Counted from the first letter of the stretch, positions 9,007-17,850 are shown. The stretch is DNA of 64,000 bases from Bradyrhizobium erythrophlei (GCF_900129425.1 NZ_LT670817.1:6014001-6078000), one strand, 5' to 3'. The notes: a model not told the origin generated them from the letters alone. Numbers and translations: made by a program.

Positions 9007-9848
9007 GGGCGCAACTCGTCTTCACTGGTGTCATCGATCATGCGCTCGATATCGACGACGTATTTCTGGTAATGGGGATCGAGCAGAAGCTCCGCCCGGC
9101 GGCGCGGCCGCGGCAGATCGATATCGACGATCTCTTTGATGCGGCCCGGCGAACGCGTCATCACCACGACCTTGTCCGACAGGAACACCGCCTCTTCCAC
9201 CGAATGAGTAACGAACAGCACCGTCTTGCGGTCGCGTTCCCAGATATTGAGCAGGTCGTTCTGCAGCCGCGTGCGCGTATGTGCATCCAGCGCACCGAAC
9301 GGCTCATCCATCAGCAGCACCGCGGGGTGATACGCCAGCGTGCGCGCCAGCGCGACGCGCTGCTTCATGCCGCCGGACAATTCCTTGGGGTAAAAATTCT
9401 CAAAGCCCTTGAGGCCGACCATCTCGATCAGCGCGCGGCTTTGCGCCTCAGCCTCGGCGTGCTTGACGCCCTGCTGGCGCGGGCCATACATCACATTGCC
9501 AAGCACGCTCTTCCAGGGAAACAGCGCGAACTCCTGAAACACCGGCCCGCGATCAGGACCGGGACCGGTGATCGCCTTGCCCTTCATCCTGGCGACGCCT
9601 TCGGTCGGGCTGACGAAGCCGCCGACGATATAAAGCAATGTCGATTTTCCGCAGCCGGACGGGCCGAGAATGGAGACGAAGGCGCCATTCTCGATTGTCA
9701 GTGAAATCTCGGACAACGCCAGATGGTTTTGGCGTCCGGAAGTTTGAAAAACCTGCGAGACCCGATCGATCTCGATCATGGCGGTCGCCTGCCTGCGCGC
9801 CGAGGCGGATTCCGGAGCGGTATCCGGCCGCGATGGCACCACTTTCAT
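9003..9848 (-). CDS. NitT/TauT-type ABC transporter ATP-binding protein
   Basis: About 281 residues. It has Walker A LGPSGCGKST, the Q-loop in VFQEFALFPWKS, signature LSGGMKQR, Walker B VLLMDEPFGALD and the switch His in VTHS. I choose ATG 9848 over upstream starts because AGGAAG precedes it, and the first 20 residues are poorly conserved anyway. It powers the two permeases encoded directly downstream. The binding protein is not next to it. It lies beyond the dehydratase gene at 11827-12813 on the same strand, so the operon order would be binding protein, dehydratase, ATPase, permeases, dioxygenase. Confidence 0.92.
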   Translation of the reverse strand: MKVVPSRPDTAPESASARRQATAMIEIDRVSQVFQTSGRQNHLALSEISLTIENGAFVSILGPSGCGKSTLLYIVGGFVSPTEGVARMKGKAITGPGPDRGPVFQEFALFPWKSVLGNVMYGPRQQGVKHAEAEAQSRALIEMVGLKGFENFYPKELSGGMKQRVALARTLAYHPAVLLMDEPFGALDAHTRTRLQNDLLNIWERDRKTVLFVTHSVEEAVFLSDKVVVMTRSPGRIKEIVDIDLPRPRRRAELLLDPHYQKYVVDIERMIDDTSEDELRP

Positions 9849-9968
9849 TCCAGCTTTTCTTCCTGGCATAGTTCCGTCAGGCACAGATGGCTTCTCGATT
9901 TTCCCGGATTAAATCGAGCATAGCAGGAAACATGCCGGGATTGGCGATGCTGTTTTGGGCTGACAGCC

Positions 9969-11672
9969 TCATAACGGTTGATCGAACCAGGGCCATTCCG
10001 CCGCACCGTCATGGGTGACGGCACCGCCGGGCGCCTGCCCGACCAGACGCGCGTATTTAGCCAGCGCCCCTGCCCGATGCCGCGGCGGTCGCTGCCTCCA
10101 CGCCTGCCGCCGCTTCGCGAACTCATTGTCGTCAATGAGGAGATCGAGGCGGCGCGCGCCGGCGTCGATCCGGATACGGTCGCCTTCACGCACCAGCGCC
10201 AGCGGCCCGCCGACGAAGGATTCCGGCGAGACGTAGCCGATGCACATCCCGCGGGTGGCGCCGGAGAAGCGTCCGTCGGTGATGAGCGCGACCTTCTCGC
10301 CCATGCCCTGCCCGTAAATCAGCGCGGTGACGCCCAGCATCTCGCGCATGCCGGGGCCGCCGACGGGGCCCTCATTGCGAATGACGAGAACCTCGCCGGC
10401 AGCGTATTTGCGATTGCGCACCGCATCGACGCACGCTTCCTCGTCTTCGAACACGCGCGCGCTTCCTTCGAATACCAGGTTTTTGAGGCCGGCCACCTTG
10501 ATGACTGCGCCATCAGGACAAAGATTGCCCTTCAAAACCGCCACGCCGCCGTCCGGCATGATCGGCGTGTTCGTGCTGAAGATAACCTCGCCATCGGGCG
10601 CATTGGCGCCGCCGTATTCCTCGGCAATGGTCCGGCCGGTTATGCTCAGGCAATTGCCGTCGATGTGACCGCTTTCGACCAGCGCGCGGATCACAACGGC
10701 AGTGCCGCCGATATCGTAAACATCCTTGGCAGTATATTTTCCGCCCGGCCGCAAATTGCCGATCAAGGGCGTTCGCGCAAAAATTTCGCCGACGTCGTCG
10801 ATGGTGAAGGATATGCCGGCTTCGTTGGCAAGCGCCGGGAGATGAAGCGCGGCGTTGGTAGACCCACCGGTCGCTGCGACAATGGCCGCGCCGTTTTCCA
10901 GCGATTTTCGGGTCACGATTTCACGCGGCAACGGGCCGCTCCGCTGCAGCATCTGCATCACCAGCCGCCCTGCCCGGCGCGCAACTTGGGCGCGTTCGGC
11001 ATAGGCGCCGGGGATCATCGACACGTTGGGCATGGTCAGCCCCATCGCCTCGGAAACCATCGCCATGGTATTGGCGGTGAACTGCCCGGCGCAGGCGCCG
11101 ATCGTCGGCAGGCAGGCCCGCTCGATGCCCGCAAGCGTCGCCTCGTCGATTTCGCCGGTCATGAAGCCACCGACGGCCTCGTAGGAATCCAGCACGGTGA
11201 GAGTTTTTCCCTCGAACCGTCCGGGTAGCGCGCTGCCGCCATAGATGAAGATCGACGGCACGTTGCAGCGGATCATCCCCATCATCACGCCGGGAAGCGT
11301 CTTGTCGCATCCGCCAAAACCGATCAGCGCGTCGTAGGCGAGGCCATGGACCACGGCTTCGATTGAATCCGCAATCAACTCGCGCGAGAGAAGCGAGAAT
11401 TTCATGCCTTCGTGATTCATGCTGATGCCGTCGGACACCGAGATCGTGGTGAATTCCCGCGGCGTGCCGCCAGCTTCCGCAATTCCGGCCTTGGCGGCAT
11501 CGACCTGGAAATCATGGGTCATGTTGCAGGGCGTCTGCTCGCCCTTCATGCTGACGACCCCGATCATCGGCTTGGCAAGCGCGTCGTCGTCGAGGCCCAT
11601 CGCCCGCATGAAGGCGCGGTGGGGCGCACGATCGAGGCCGTCGGTCGTCACGCGGGATCGCCACTTCTTCAT
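9969..11672 (-). CDS. IlvD/Edd-family dehydratase (dihydroxy-acid or sugar-acid dehydratase)
   Basis: A 567-residue iron-sulfur dehydratase. Three cysteines sit where the cluster ligands of IlvD lie: Cys49 in GEQTPCN, Cys122 in GFGGCDKTLPG (with the Lys usually carbamylated for Mg binding), and Cys194 in IGACAGQFTA. Length is normal. The start is ATG 11672 after a GGAGAGAG run; the frame continues upstream only through a palindromic repeat. Although close to biosynthetic IlvD, it sits between the binding-protein and ATPase genes of an importer. It may therefore dehydrate a hydroxy- or sugar-acid made during catabolism rather than serve valine synthesis. Which one cannot be told from sequence alone. 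Confidence 0.85.
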   Translation of the reverse strand: MKKWRSRVTTDGLDRAPHRAFMRAMGLDDDALAKPMIGVVSMKGEQTPCNMTHDFQVDAAKAGIAEAGGTPREFTTISVSDGISMNHEGMKFSLLSRELIADSIEAVVHGLAYDALIGFGGCDKTLPGVMMGMIRCNVPSIFIYGGSALPGRFEGKTLTVLDSYEAVGGFMTGEIDEATLAGIERACLPTIGACAGQFTANTMAMVSEAMGLTMPNVSMIPGAYAERAQVARRAGRLVMQMLQRSGPLPREIVTRKSLENGAAIVAATGGSTNAALHLPALANEAGISFTIDDVGEIFARTPLIGNLRPGGKYTAKDVYDIGGTAVVIRALVESGHIDGNCLSITGRTIAEEYGGANAPDGEVIFSTNTPIMPDGGVAVLKGNLCPDGAVIKVAGLKNLVFEGSARVFEDEEACVDAVRNRKYAAGEVLVIRNEGPVGGPGMREMLGVTALIYGQGMGEKVALITDGRFSGATRGMCIGYVSPESFVGGPLALVREGDRIRIDAGARRLDLLIDDNEFAKRRQAWRQRPPRHRAGALAKYARLVGQAPGGAVTHDGAAEWPWFDQPL

Positions 11673-11691
11673 GCGTACAAATCTCTCTCCA

Positions 11692-11812
11692 GGTCGTCCC
11701 GGCGAACGCCGGGATCCATAACCCCCGGGCGCTAGTTGCGACAGAAGCCTCCGCCACAGTGCCAAAATGATGGGCCTCGGCCCATGGATCCCGGCTTGCG
11801 CCGGAACGACCG
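11692..11812. repeat. Inverted intergenic repeat pair
   Basis: GTCGTCCCGGCGAACGCCGG at 11694 onward and its inverted partner GGATCCCGGCTTGCGCCGG near 11786-11804 face each other across about 60 bases, both continuing into a shared ATGGATC/GATCCAT end. This kind of palindrome is scattered in alphaproteobacterial genomes. It fills the gap between the binding-protein gene (end 11827) and the dehydratase start (11672). Confidence 0.65.
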
Positions 11813-11826
11813 GTGGACAAGTGCTC

Positions 11827-12813
11827 CTACTGCAGCGGCGCGACGATAGTCGGATGCTTGAACTGCGCGACGTCCATCTTCGGCAGCATTCCGGTCGCGG
11901 TGTAGATGTCGAGCATCTTCTGGATGGCGTCGAAATTCGGCGCAGCGCCGGGATCCCTGCCGAAATCGTTGTCCTTCAGCAGATAGGTATCCAGCACCGG
12001 TATCGGCGCCTTCAGTACTTCGGAGACGACCTTGAGCGTTTCCTCACGATTGGCCAGCGCCTTTTTCATGCCGGAGGTAATGTCACGCACATAGGCTCGT
12101 ACCAGGTCCGGATTTTTGTCGACGAAATCGGCGCGGCAGGCCTCGAGGATGTGAACGATGTTCGGCATTTCCTCGGACAGAGAAAACAGCTTGCGGGTGC
12201 CGCCCTTGGCCTCAGCCCGTGCTGCGAAAGGCTGGTTCATATTCACGGCATCGACGCGGCCCTGGCGCAGCGCGTCCTCGGAGACAGCAAAGCCGACCTC
12301 GACCAGCTTGATGTCTTTCTCGGGGTCGACGCCGTTCTTTTTCAGCAGCATCGCGAACGGGCCATAGGTGCCGCCGCCGATCACGGAGATGCCGACGGTC
12401 TTGCCTTTGAGATCGGCGATGGTCTTGATCGGCGAATCGTCCTTGACCGCCCAATAGACCGAGAAACCGCCGGGCTTTTCATAGACGTGCTGGGCCACGA
12501 TGTAGGCCTTCAGGTTTCCGCCTACCACGCCGTTCGCCAGCGACAGCGGCGCCTGGGTCGCGCAGTCCAGCGCGCCCGCGGCCAGCGCCTGTGTCATTGG
12601 CGCGGTGCCCTGGAATTGCGTCCATTCGATATTGTAGGCCTTGCCGATATCTGGAAATTCCGCCGGCCGGCGCATCATCCAGTATTTCGATTCCTCAGCC
12701 GGAATAGTCCAGCCGACGTGGATCGTCTGTTGCGCATACGAGGAGTTCACACTGGCCAGTACTGAAACCAACGCCCCCGCCGCCAAAATCCATTTCGATG
12801 GTATCCGTATCAT
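11827..12813 (-). CDS. ABC transporter substrate-binding protein, NitT/TauT (NMT1/SsuA-like)
   Basis: About 328 residues with a classic secretion signal (hydrophobic core ILAAGALVSVLASV, likely cleaved near SYAQ), so it is periplasmic. The mature part has the two-lobe binding fold of the NMT1/SsuA group. Characteristic stretches are HVGWTIP, GALDCATQAP, the ADLKGKTVGIS segment at the hinge and GRVDAVNMNQPF. ATG 12813 is chosen because GTGGAG lies seven bases upstream. It is the binding protein for the ATPase and permeases at 7457-9848, separated from them by the dehydratase. The ligand is unknown. Confidence 0.88.
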   Translation of the reverse strand: MIRIPSKWILAAGALVSVLASVNSSYAQQTIHVGWTIPAEESKYWMMRRPAEFPDIGKAYNIEWTQFQGTAPMTQALAAGALDCATQAPLSLANGVVGGNLKAYIVAQHVYEKPGGFSVYWAVKDDSPIKTIADLKGKTVGISVIGGGTYGPFAMLLKKNGVDPEKDIKLVEVGFAVSEDALRQGRVDAVNMNQPFAARAEAKGGTRKLFSLSEEMPNIVHILEACRADFVDKNPDLVRAYVRDITSGMKKALANREETLKVVSEVLKAPIPVLDTYLLKDNDFGRDPGAAPNFDAIQKMLDIYTATGMLPKMDVAQFKHPTIVAPLQ

Positions 12814-12992
12814 GCCCACTCCACTTTTCCGGTGCCGGCAGGTGCCAGCGCAAAATTGCTTGCGCTAAACCTTTCATGGTTCAAACATTCAGGCAAGCCA
12901 CCGGCACTTGCCTGTAATCGCCCGGCGAGGCGGCGATCTGTGGTAAAGCGGCGCTGCCGGACAAGCTCTCGACGGCGGCTAAGAAGGGAAAA

Positions 12993-13910
12993 ATGGTAAT
13001 GGCGGCGGCTGGCGGCGTGGACGGACGAAACGCGGAAAAACTCGGCTATCTCGGGCTCGGAATGATGGGATTTCCCATGACGCGGCGCCTCCTGAATGCC
13101 GGCCACGACGTCACGGTCTGGAATCGGTCTTCCGGCAAAGCCGCCGCGCTGGCCGAGGCGGGTGCGAAGGCCGCAAGTTCTCCGCACGAGGTTGCCGCCG
13201 CCGCCAACATCATCTTCATGTGCCTGACCGATGCGGCCGCCGTGGAGGCCGTGGTATTCGGCCCCGACGGCCTGGCGATGGCCCCTGGCGTCGGAAAACT
13301 CGTGGTCGACTTTTCGTCGATCCACCCCGATGCGGCCCGCTCGATTGCCGCGCGGCTGAAGGCAAAAAATGGCATGGGATGGACCGATGCACCGGTTTCC
13401 GGCGGCACCATGGGCGCCGAACAAGGCACGCTCGCGGTCATGGCCGGCGGCGACGCCGCCGATATCGAGAGGGTGCGGCCCTACGTCCTGGCGATGGCGC
13501 GGAGGCTTACGCATATGGGTCCGATCGGCGCGGGCCAGACCACAAAACTCTGCAATCAGGTGATCGTCGGCTGCGCCATGGCGGTACTGGCGGAAGCAAC
13601 GCGGCTGGCGGTCAATGCCGGGATCGACGCCAAGCGGCTGCCGGAGGCGCTGGCCGGCGGTTTCGCCGATTCGATTCCCTTGCAATTGTTCGTGCCGCGC
13701 ATGGTGCAGGGCATTCACGCGCCGCCGCTCGGCCATATCGCCACGATGCTGAAGGACCTCGACACGGTGATCGACGTCGCCCGCGACACATCGAGCCCGG
13801 TGCCGATGTCGGCGCTGGCCGCGCAATTGTTCAGACTGGCCAAATCGGCACGTGGCGCTGATGCCGACGCTCTGGAAATCTATAAGCTCTCAGCCGCCCA
13901 GATTGGATGA
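12993..13910 (+). CDS. NAD(P)-dependent beta-hydroxyacid dehydrogenase (3-hydroxyisobutyrate type)
   Basis: A 305-residue beta-hydroxyacid dehydrogenase. It has the N-terminal nucleotide loop GLGMMG (21-26), the substrate loop DAPVSGGTMGAEQGTL, and the catalytic lysine in GQTTKLCNQV (Lys185). Members oxidise 3-hydroxyisobutyrate, tartronate semialdehyde and similar short acids. The start is ATG 12993 or the in-frame ATG two codons later; a purine-rich AAGAAGGGA precedes the first. It is divergent from the binding-protein gene and is followed by an alcohol dehydrogenase. Two more family members lie in this island (30366, 36163). Confidence 0.88.
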   Translation: MVMAAAGGVDGRNAEKLGYLGLGMMGFPMTRRLLNAGHDVTVWNRSSGKAAALAEAGAKAASSPHEVAAAANIIFMCLTDAAAVEAVVFGPDGLAMAPGVGKLVVDFSSIHPDAARSIAARLKAKNGMGWTDAPVSGGTMGAEQGTLAVMAGGDAADIERVRPYVLAMARRLTHMGPIGAGQTTKLCNQVIVGCAMAVLAEATRLAVNAGIDAKRLPEALAGGFADSIPLQLFVPRMVQGIHAPPLGHIATMLKDLDTVIDVARDTSSPVPMSALAAQLFRLAKSARGADADALEIYKLSAAQIG

Positions 13911-13916
13911 GGCAGC

Positions 13917-13926
13917 CGATAAACGG
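13917..13926. promoter_or_regulatory. CGATAAA motif upstream of the alcohol dehydrogenase
   Basis: CGATAAACGG lies in the 73-base gap before the alcohol dehydrogenase gene. It shares its first seven bases with motifs in four other intergenic regions of the island (24075, 24152, 30287, 31455). It may be a weak or half operator for the same regulator. With only seven shared bases this could be chance. Confidence 0.25.
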
Positions 13927-13983
13927 AGATTTTCACTGGTCAACGTTTTGCGGTAAGGTTTTCAGCTCAGGAGGATCCGCCCA

Positions 13984-15138
13984 ATGTACGAACCATCAGG
14001 CGTTAAAACATCGCCCCAAATTCCTGTCCCCGAACGGATGAAAGCCTGGGTTCTAGGCGACCCTGACCAGCTTTTGCTACGCGACAAGCCGACGCCCGTT
14101 CCGGGGCGCGCCGAAGTCCTGGTCCGCATCGACGCCGTGGCGATCTGCGCGACCGACCTCGAGGTCATCCACAGCGGCTCGCCGGCGAGCATTCTGGGCG
14201 GCCTGCCCTTCAACAAGAATTTCACGCCCGGCCATGAATATATGGGAACGGTTGCAGCACTCGGACCCGGCGTCGACGAGTTCGAGATTGGCGAACGAAT
14301 CAGCGTGGAAATCCACGCCGGCTGCGGCCAGTGCAAGCGCTGCCGCCAGGGCATGTACACCTCGTGCCTCAACTATGGGGACGCCGACAAGGCGCATCGC
14401 GCCAACGGTTTCACCACCGATGGCGGTTTCGCCGAATACGCGATCAACCACATCAACACGCTGGCACGGGTACCCGACACGATGAGCGATGCGGAAGCGA
14501 CCCTCGTTGTCACCGCCGGGACCGCCATGTACGGCCTGACCGAATTGGGCGGGCTGGTTGCTGGCGAAAGCGTTGTCGTGATCGGACCGGGACCGATCGG
14601 GCTGCTCGCGGTAGCCGTTGCAAAAGCGCTGGGCGCAAGCCCGGTCATTCTCACGGGCACGCGCAACGGTCGCCTCGCCATCGGCAAGGAGCTCGGCGCG
14701 GATCGCGTCATCAACATCGCCCAGGAAAATGCGGTCGACGTCGTCAAGCAGCTCACCGGCGGGATCGGCGCGGATTATGTGATCGAGTGCGCCGGCACCG
14801 AGGCCACCATCAATCAGGCCATTCATATGGCCAATCGCGGCGGGAAGATCTGTCTGGCGGCATTCCCTCACGAGCCGGTGACGACCGATCTCGCTCATCT
14901 CGTGAAGAACAATATTTACGCCTACGGCATTCGTGGCGAAGGCCGCAGCGCCACGCGCCGTGCGATGGCGCTGATGGCGGAAAAGCGGTTCGACGCGACG
15001 AAGATTCATACCCACACTTTCCCGCTCGCCGATCTGCCCACCGCGCTACGGTACGCCCGGGATCGGGTCGAGGACGCCATCAAGGTGGTGGTCACCACCC
15101 GGCAGGCGGGAATACAGGCCAATGCGGCAGCGGAGTAG
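13984..15138 (+). CDS. Zinc-dependent alcohol dehydrogenase (MDR family)
   Basis: A 384-residue medium-chain dehydrogenase. The catalytic zinc ligands are visible (Cys55 in AICATDLE, His84-Glu85 in PGHEYMG), as is the structural zinc loop with Cys114, 117, 120 and 128 (CGQCKRCRQGMYTSC). The NAD loop is GPGPIGLLAV. The start at 13984 has AGGAGG eight bases upstream. An extension of about 18 residues precedes the usual N-terminus. The family oxidises alcohols, polyols or reduces aldehydes. It follows the 3-hydroxyacid dehydrogenase at a 73-base distance and probably shares its transcript. Confidence 0.9.
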   Translation: MYEPSGVKTSPQIPVPERMKAWVLGDPDQLLLRDKPTPVPGRAEVLVRIDAVAICATDLEVIHSGSPASILGGLPFNKNFTPGHEYMGTVAALGPGVDEFEIGERISVEIHAGCGQCKRCRQGMYTSCLNYGDADKAHRANGFTTDGGFAEYAINHINTLARVPDTMSDAEATLVVTAGTAMYGLTELGGLVAGESVVVIGPGPIGLLAVAVAKALGASPVILTGTRNGRLAIGKELGADRVINIAQENAVDVVKQLTGGIGADYVIECAGTEATINQAIHMANRGGKICLAAFPHEPVTTDLAHLVKNNIYAYGIRGEGRSATRRAMALMAEKRFDATKIHTHTFPLADLPTALRYARDRVEDAIKVVVTTRQAGIQANAAAE

Positions 15139-15150
15139 CAGCGGCTTGCT

Positions 15151-15324
15151 CTATTTCAGCGTGATCTGAAAGCTCATGGTTCCGCTGATCGAAAAGCCTT
15201 CCAGCTGGACCTGGCCGAACTGCCTGCTGATGTTGCTGTTGAGCGATTCCAGCCGGCAATCCTTGGCGAGGTTTTGTCGCAATAAATCGCATAAAGCCGG
15301 TCTGTGGAAGTCAAATGAAGCGTT
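15151..15324 (-). pseudogene. C-terminal remnant of an unidentified protein
   Basis: The minus-strand frame reads as convincing protein from about 15324 down to a TAG at 15151. It contains the stretches PALCDLLRQNLAKDCRLES and GFSISGTMSFQITLK before the stop. There is no start codon. A TGA lies just upstream in the same frame, while another frame stays open further up, which suggests a frameshift or truncation. It lies between the alcohol dehydrogenase and the end of an ATPase gene. I do not recognise the family. The balance of hydrophobic and charged residues and the strong ending argue against a random frame, but this is a judgement by eye. Confidence 0.4.
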
Positions 15325-15420
15325 TCAGGAACGGTTAACCGACCCGGCGTCCCGCCAATCGAACGCGGCACCTGGATCACACCGACCGTAACGGAGTGCG
15401 CCGAAACCCTCAGCGGGCCA

Positions 15421-16158
15421 TCATGCGATCCCGCCGAGATAGAGCCGCTTGACGATGTCGTTGCCTCTCAATTCGTCGACCGAATCGGCCGCGACAACGA
15501 TCTCACCATGGACGATGATGTAACCACGATCAGCGATCCGGATCGCCTGATTGAAGTTTTGCTCCGCCATCAGCACCGTCAGGCCGAGATGCTGATTGAG
15601 CTCGCCTATCTTGGCGATGGTCTGCGACACCAGGAGCGGCGACAGGCCTACCGAAGGCTCGTCGATCAACAAGAGGCGCGGCGACGACATCAGCGCGCGC
15701 GCGATGGCCAGCATCTGTTGCTGTCCGCCTGACATGGTGCCGGCGAGTTGGCCCTGTAACCCCTTGAGGGCCGGAAATGTCTCGAAGGCGAGCGCCATGT
15801 TGCGATCGATGTTGCGCCGGGCGGCCTTGCGGAAGGCGCCGAGCATCAGATTTTCCAACACCGTCAGCTTGGGAAACAGCCGTCGCCCCTCGGGAACCAG
15901 CGCCACGCCGAGATCGACGATCGCCTCAGTCGACAGTCTGGTCAAATCGTGCGCCTTGCCGTCGATCGTTAGTGACACGCTTCCGCGCTGTGGCCGAACC
16001 AGGCCCGCGACACACTTCATCAACGTGCTCTTGCCGTTGCCGTTGGTGCCAAGCAACGCGACGGTTTCGCCAGCCTCGACATGGAGCGTGACACCGCGCA
16101 GCGCCTTGACGGCGCCATAGCCCGCATCGAGGTCATTGACGGCAAGGCTAAGTGCCAA
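15421..16158 (-). CDS. Branched-chain-type ABC transporter ATPase (LivF-like), operon 1
   Basis: A 245-residue ATPase. Walker A is GTNGNGKST (37-45), signature MSGGQQQ, Walker B LLLIDEPSVGLSP, and it ends in the typical KRLYLGG. The start is TTG 16158, supported by a perfect AGGAGG six bases upstream. It overlaps the LivG-like gene by 11 bases. With LivG, LivM, LivH and the binding protein it forms a complete importer of the branched-chain amino acid class (15421-20126). In catabolic clusters this class often imports aromatic acids or amides rather than amino acids. Confidence 0.93.
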   Translation of the reverse strand: MALSLAVNDLDAGYGAVKALRGVTLHVEAGETVALLGTNGNGKSTLMKCVAGLVRPQRGSVSLTIDGKAHDLTRLSTEAIVDLGVALVPEGRRLFPKLTVLENLMLGAFRKAARRNIDRNMALAFETFPALKGLQGQLAGTMSGGQQQMLAIARALMSSPRLLLIDEPSVGLSPLLVSQTIAKIGELNQHLGLTVLMAEQNFNQAIRIADRGYIIVHGEIVVAADSVDELRGNDIVKRLYLGGIA

Positions 16159-16894
16159 GGTAGGCCTCCTGCACGCGCTGGTTAGCCATGACTTCGGACG
16201 GCGTGCCGATCGCGATGATCCTTCCGGCGTCGAGACACATCATGCGCTGCGAAAAACGCATCACCGCCTGCATGATGTGCTCAATCATGATGATGGTGAT
16301 GTCCTGATCCGCAAGGCTCATCAGGAGATCAAGCACCTCGTCGACTTCCGAGCTGGAAAGGCCGGCCATGGCCTCGTCGGAAATCAGGAATTTCGGGTGC
16401 GTCGCCATCGCGCGGGCGAGTTCCATCTTGCGCAATTCCACCTGGCTGAGCTTCGTGGCCGACACGTCGGCCTTTGACGCGAGGCCCATCCGCGTCAGGA
16501 TCGACATCATGGTGTCGCGTCGTTGCGCAGCCGAGACGTGTTCATCGGTGACCGCCGCGAAGTCGAGCGCCACCATGAGGTTTTCGGCGACCGTCATGCT
16601 TTTGAACGGCCGCGGAATCTGGAAGCTGCGCGCAATGCCGCGGCGCGTGCGCAAATGCGGCGGCAACCGCGTGATGTCCTCGTCACGGAACACCACGGTG
16701 CCGGCCTCGGTACGGAACGCGCCGGAAATACAGTTGATCAGCGTTGTCTTTCCCGAGCCGTTCGGGCCGATCAGGCCGAAGCGCTCTCCCGGGCGAATGT
16801 CGACACTGACATTGTCGAGCGCGGTGAAGCCGCCGAAACGTTTGGTAAGCGCTGATATCCGCAGCAAGGGCGCCTCGGTTTCGTCGGGCATCAT
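16148..16894 (-). CDS. Branched-chain-type ABC transporter ATPase (LivG-like), operon 1
   Basis: A 248-residue ATPase with Walker A GPNGSGKT (43-50) and the LivG-type Q-loop RSFQIPRPFKSMT. The signature is unusual: KLSQVELRKMELARA in place of LSGG. Walker B reads FLISDEAMAGLSSSE. Both the signature and the Walker B (DEA rather than DEP) deviate from canonical, and I would flag them for activity. It starts at an ATGATG pair after GGAGG and overlaps the LivM stop. A longer open frame to 17710 is the shadow of LivM. Confidence 0.92.
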   Translation of the reverse strand: MMPDETEAPLLRISALTKRFGGFTALDNVSVDIRPGERFGLIGPNGSGKTTLINCISGAFRTEAGTVVFRDEDITRLPPHLRTRRGIARSFQIPRPFKSMTVAENLMVALDFAAVTDEHVSAAQRRDTMMSILTRMGLASKADVSATKLSQVELRKMELARAMATHPKFLISDEAMAGLSSSEVDEVLDLLMSLADQDITIIMIEHIMQAVMRFSQRMMCLDAGRIIAIGTPSEVMANQRVQEAYLGT

Positions 16895-17850
16895 CCTGCA
16901 CCCTCCTTGCGGTTGCGGCGAACCCTTCGGATCAGGCCGATGATGCCCTCTGGCGCCACCACCACGAACAACACCAACATCACGCCGAGCACCAGCACGT
17001 TCACTTCCGATGAGATGGTAACGGTCAGCAATTGTTGCGTCGCGCCCAGCAGGATCGCGCCGACGACCGGGCCCGCCCAATGCGCCGTCCCGCCGATCAG
17101 CGACATCGCGAGCACCGTGACGGAGTAATTGAGATTGAACGCGGACGAGGGGTCCGCGTATTGCAGGTACATCGCGGCGGGGGCGCCGGCCGCGCACATC
17201 AGCGCCCCGGAGATGACGCACGCCAGCAGCTTTAGCCGTAAGGTCGGCACGCCCGTGCATTCCGCAGCGAGTTCGTCGTCCTTGAGCGCCTGCAAGCCGC
17301 GACCCATCCATGAATTCTGAATGTAGCGCGAGATCGCAATCGCCAGCACCACCAGCAACGCCTGAACGACAAACAGCATCTGCACATAACTGTGGAAGGG
17401 GGCCATCACCGGCGGCCGCTGCATCTGAATGCCGGCTGCGCCGCCGACGAAACGCCAATTCGTCACCGTCGTCTCGATGATGATCGTCAGCGCAATCGTC
17501 GCGATCGAGAAGAAGATGCCCTGCATGCGCAAGGTCAGGAGGCCCAGGGCGAAGCCGAGGAATGCGCCGATGGCTGCCGCGACCGCAATCTGCACGGCGA
17601 GTGGCGCACCGGCCGCCTTGAACAGAAACACGGCCGTGTAGACCCCAATGCCGAAAAAGGCGCTGGTGCCGAAATTCACGTAGCCGGCGTAGCCACCAAG
17701 GATGCTCCATGCAACGGCAAGTACGATGAATTGCAGGATCACGTAGCAGGCAAAGAACGGATATTCGTTACCGATCACCTGCGTCATCACCAGGGTGGCG
17801 ACGAGGAAGAGGGTCGCTCCGATCCAGAAAAGGAGACTGTTACGACTCAT
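16891..17850 (-). CDS. Branched-chain-type ABC transporter permease (LivM-like), operon 1
   Basis: A 319-residue inner-membrane permease with about nine hydrophobic segments. It has the LivM signature GYAGYVNFGTSAFFGIGVY near residue 50, and a conserved cytoplasmic loop QALKDDELAAECTGV. The start is ATG 17850, overlapping the LivH stop by ATGA; the frame further up to 18141 is a shadow of LivH. It pairs with LivH to form the channel. The C-terminus is basic (RRVRRNRKEGAG), as is common in the family. Confidence 0.92.
   Translation of the reverse strand: MSRNSLLFWIGATLFLVATLVMTQVIGNEYPFFACYVILQFIVLAVAWSILGGYAGYVNFGTSAFFGIGVYTAVFLFKAAGAPLAVQIAVAAAIGAFLGFALGLLTLRMQGIFFSIATIALTIIIETTVTNWRFVGGAAGIQMQRPPVMAPFHSYVQMLFVVQALLVVLAIAISRYIQNSWMGRGLQALKDDELAAECTGVPTLRLKLLACVISGALMCAAGAPAAMYLQYADPSSAFNLNYSVTVLAMSLIGGTAHWAGPVVGAILLGATQQLLTVTISSEVNVLVLGVMLVLFVVVAPEGIIGLIRRVRRNRKEGAG

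Noticed and set aside
8215..9072. 285-residue plus-strand frame across the permease genes
   Set aside because: Antisense to two overlapping permease genes; Gln/Arg/His-rich and without domain.
9978..11228. 416-residue plus-strand frame opposite the dehydratase
   Set aside because: Antisense shadow of the IlvD-type gene, which has all three cluster cysteines; composition is arginine- and histidine-rich with no domain.
12810..13826. 338-residue minus-strand frame opposite the 3-hydroxyacid dehydrogenase
   Set aside because: Shadow frame of a gene with clear motifs; no ribosome site or family pattern.
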